In this document: in pieces, positions 6,359 to 8,496 of the stretch
Layout: every line of letters starts with the position of its first letter
Position numbering within the stretch: position 1 is the first letter of the stretch
NCBI GenBank assembly: GCA_003566795.1
Contig: PXBU01000456.1
Location: 1-8,496 of the forward strand
Source: Puniceicoccaceae bacterium
Lineage (GTDB): Bacteria > Verrucomicrobiota > Verrucomicrobiia > Opitutales > Coraliomargaritaceae
Direction of reading: 5' to 3'
Length of the DNA: 8,496 bases
Position numbers and translations under genes: made by a program
Notes under the pieces: model-generated
Seen by the model: only the letters and a program-made list of their open reading frames with translations
What the model was told of the DNA's origin: nothing
Databases searched by the model: none

Positions 6359-6384
6359 CATCCTGGCGTTAAGCCAGTCGCTAC
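6359..6384 (-). repeat. GTAG-headed hairpin repeat, type A (copy 3, covarying stem)
   Basis: On the minus strand: GTAGCGA, stem CTGGC / GCCAG, then GATG. Relative to copies 1 and 2 the inner stem pair changed from G-C to C-G on both sides, keeping the hairpin. Confidence 0.85.
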
Positions 6385-6524
6385 GGGTTTTTGATGAACC
6401 AACCTATTTGATCCCTTAATGGACCCCGGCAACAATAGTTCAGGAAACCAACTCTTTACAAGACGGACAATGGCACTTTTAGTCGAGTGCTCTATCCTCA
6501 CAAACATACACAACCACTAGAACT

Positions 6525-6995
6525 ATGGCATTAGCAAAAGGCACACAAGCACCCGCATTCACGCTCAAACACAAAACGCCCGCAGGGCTGGAAGATGTTT
6601 CGCTGGCGGACAACTTAGGCAAGCGTAAGACCGTATTGCTGTTTTTCCCGCTCGCATTCACCTCCGTCTGCATGGACGAGATGTGCTCGGTCAACCAGAG
6701 CCTCGACGACTACAGCAGCTTGAACGCACAGGTATATGGCATTTCCGTGGACAGTCCCTTCGCGCAAGAGAAGATGGCGGAAGTCGACGGCTTGAAATTT
6801 CCGCTGCTGAGCGATTTCAACAAGGAAGTGGCGGCTGCTTACGACGTGCTATTTGATGAACTGATCGGCTTAAAGGGCGTGGCCAAGCGCGCCGCCTTCG
6901 TGATCGACGAGGCAGGGACCATCATTTACGCCGAATCCTCCGACGATCCCAAGCAACTGCCGGACTTCGCAGCGATTAAAGCATCGCTGGCATAA
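6525..6995 (+). CDS. peroxiredoxin, BCP/AhpE-like (AhpC/TSA family)
   Basis: This 156-residue cytosolic thiol peroxidase would reduce H2O2 and organic hydroperoxides. The thioredoxin fold begins GTQAPAFTL (6-14). The active-site motif is FPLAFTSVCMDEMC (41-54), giving the family's P-x3-T-x2-C with Pro42, Thr46 and peroxidatic Cys49. Further conserved stretches are VYGISVDSPFAQEKMAE (71-87), LKFPLLSDF (91-99) and AAFVIDEAGTIIYAE (124-138). Cys54, four residues after Cys49, matches the resolving-cysteine spacing of E. coli BCP, so an atypical 2-Cys mechanism is possible, although PLAFTS resembles AhpE. It stands alone between repeat modules, 138 bp before the aconitase gene. No Shine-Dalgarno is seen. 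A TTTACA at 6455-6460 with a poor -10 is the only promoter hint. Confidence 0.9.
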   Translation: MALAKGTQAPAFTLKHKTPAGLEDVSLADNLGKRKTVLLFFPLAFTSVCMDEMCSVNQSLDDYSSLNAQVYGISVDSPFAQEKMAEVDGLKFPLLSDFNKEVAAAYDVLFDELIGLKGVAKRAAFVIDEAGTIIYAESSDDPKQLPDFAAIKASLA

Positions 6996-7015
6996 GCCTG
7001 CGATGCGGTTCCGCC

Positions 7016-7110
7016 TGTGGCGTGCCCGCTTGCCGGGCGCCCTGACGGTAACGTGAATCAGTAGAGGTAGCGAAGCCGCCCGAAGGCGTCCGACGAGCGG
7101 ACACGCCACA
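7016..7110. repeat. inverted pair of GTGGCGT-headed hairpins before the aconitase gene
   Basis: The ends TGTGGCGTG (7016-7024) and CACGCCACA (7102-7110) are perfect 9-bp inverted repeats. Each end leads into its own hairpin: GCCCG / CGGGC at 7024-7038, and GTCCG / CGGAC at 7088-7102 on the minus strand, both followed by GCC. A GTAGCGA head also occurs at 7067. The unit fills most of the gap between the peroxiredoxin and acnA. Confidence 0.75.
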
Positions 7111-7133
7111 ATAATTTCAACTCCCACCACCTA

Positions 7134-8496
<1,363 letters not shown>

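Overview
The window looks like a piece of a free-living, moderately GC-rich Gram-negative chromosome, with no phage, plasmid or transposase gene. My best guess at the source is a verrucomicrobial bacterium of the Opitutae type. That is an inference from three things: start sites mostly without Shine-Dalgarno sequences, a HisA of the fungal/plant type, and intergenic regions packed with GTAG-headed hairpin repeats. No taxonomic marker gene is present.

Left part (302-3619, minus strand): a compact three-gene surface-polysaccharide unit. Read in transcription order, it holds a small two-helix membrane protein of unknown role, a WecA/MraY-type polyprenyl-phosphate sugar-1-phosphate transferase with an unusual soluble C-terminal extension, and an O-antigen ligase/polymerase-type (Wzy/WaaL) membrane protein. 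The gaps are 31 and 20 bp, so one transcript is likely. The transferase would start a lipid-linked glycan and the last protein would polymerise or transfer it. Glycosyltransferases and a flippase are not in view.

Middle (3620-5253): a repeat-rich stretch holds a long hairpin, an inverted repeat copy and four direct copies of a 28-bp palindrome with repeated spacers. It runs to within 10 bp of the stop codon of a minus-strand histidine biosynthesis gene. That gene encodes a eukaryotic-type HisA (yeast His6-like). Further palindromes and about 300 bp of AT-richer non-coding DNA separate hisA from the divergent gene on its right.

Right part (5254-8496, plus strand): three apparently separate genes. 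They are a secreted FecR-domain protein with a strong intrinsic terminator, a BCP/AhpE-like peroxiredoxin, and the first half of an AcnA/IRP1-type aconitase that runs off the window. Repeat modules fill the gaps before the peroxiredoxin and before the aconitase.

The most unusual signal is the repeat population. At least five hairpin families carry a GTAG head, often GTAGCGA or GTAGCCGA, and mostly occur as inverted pairs. Compensatory base changes inside stems are visible in two families. This resembles REP/BIME elements mobilised in trans by RAYT (REP-associated tyrosine) transposases, although no such gene lies in the window.
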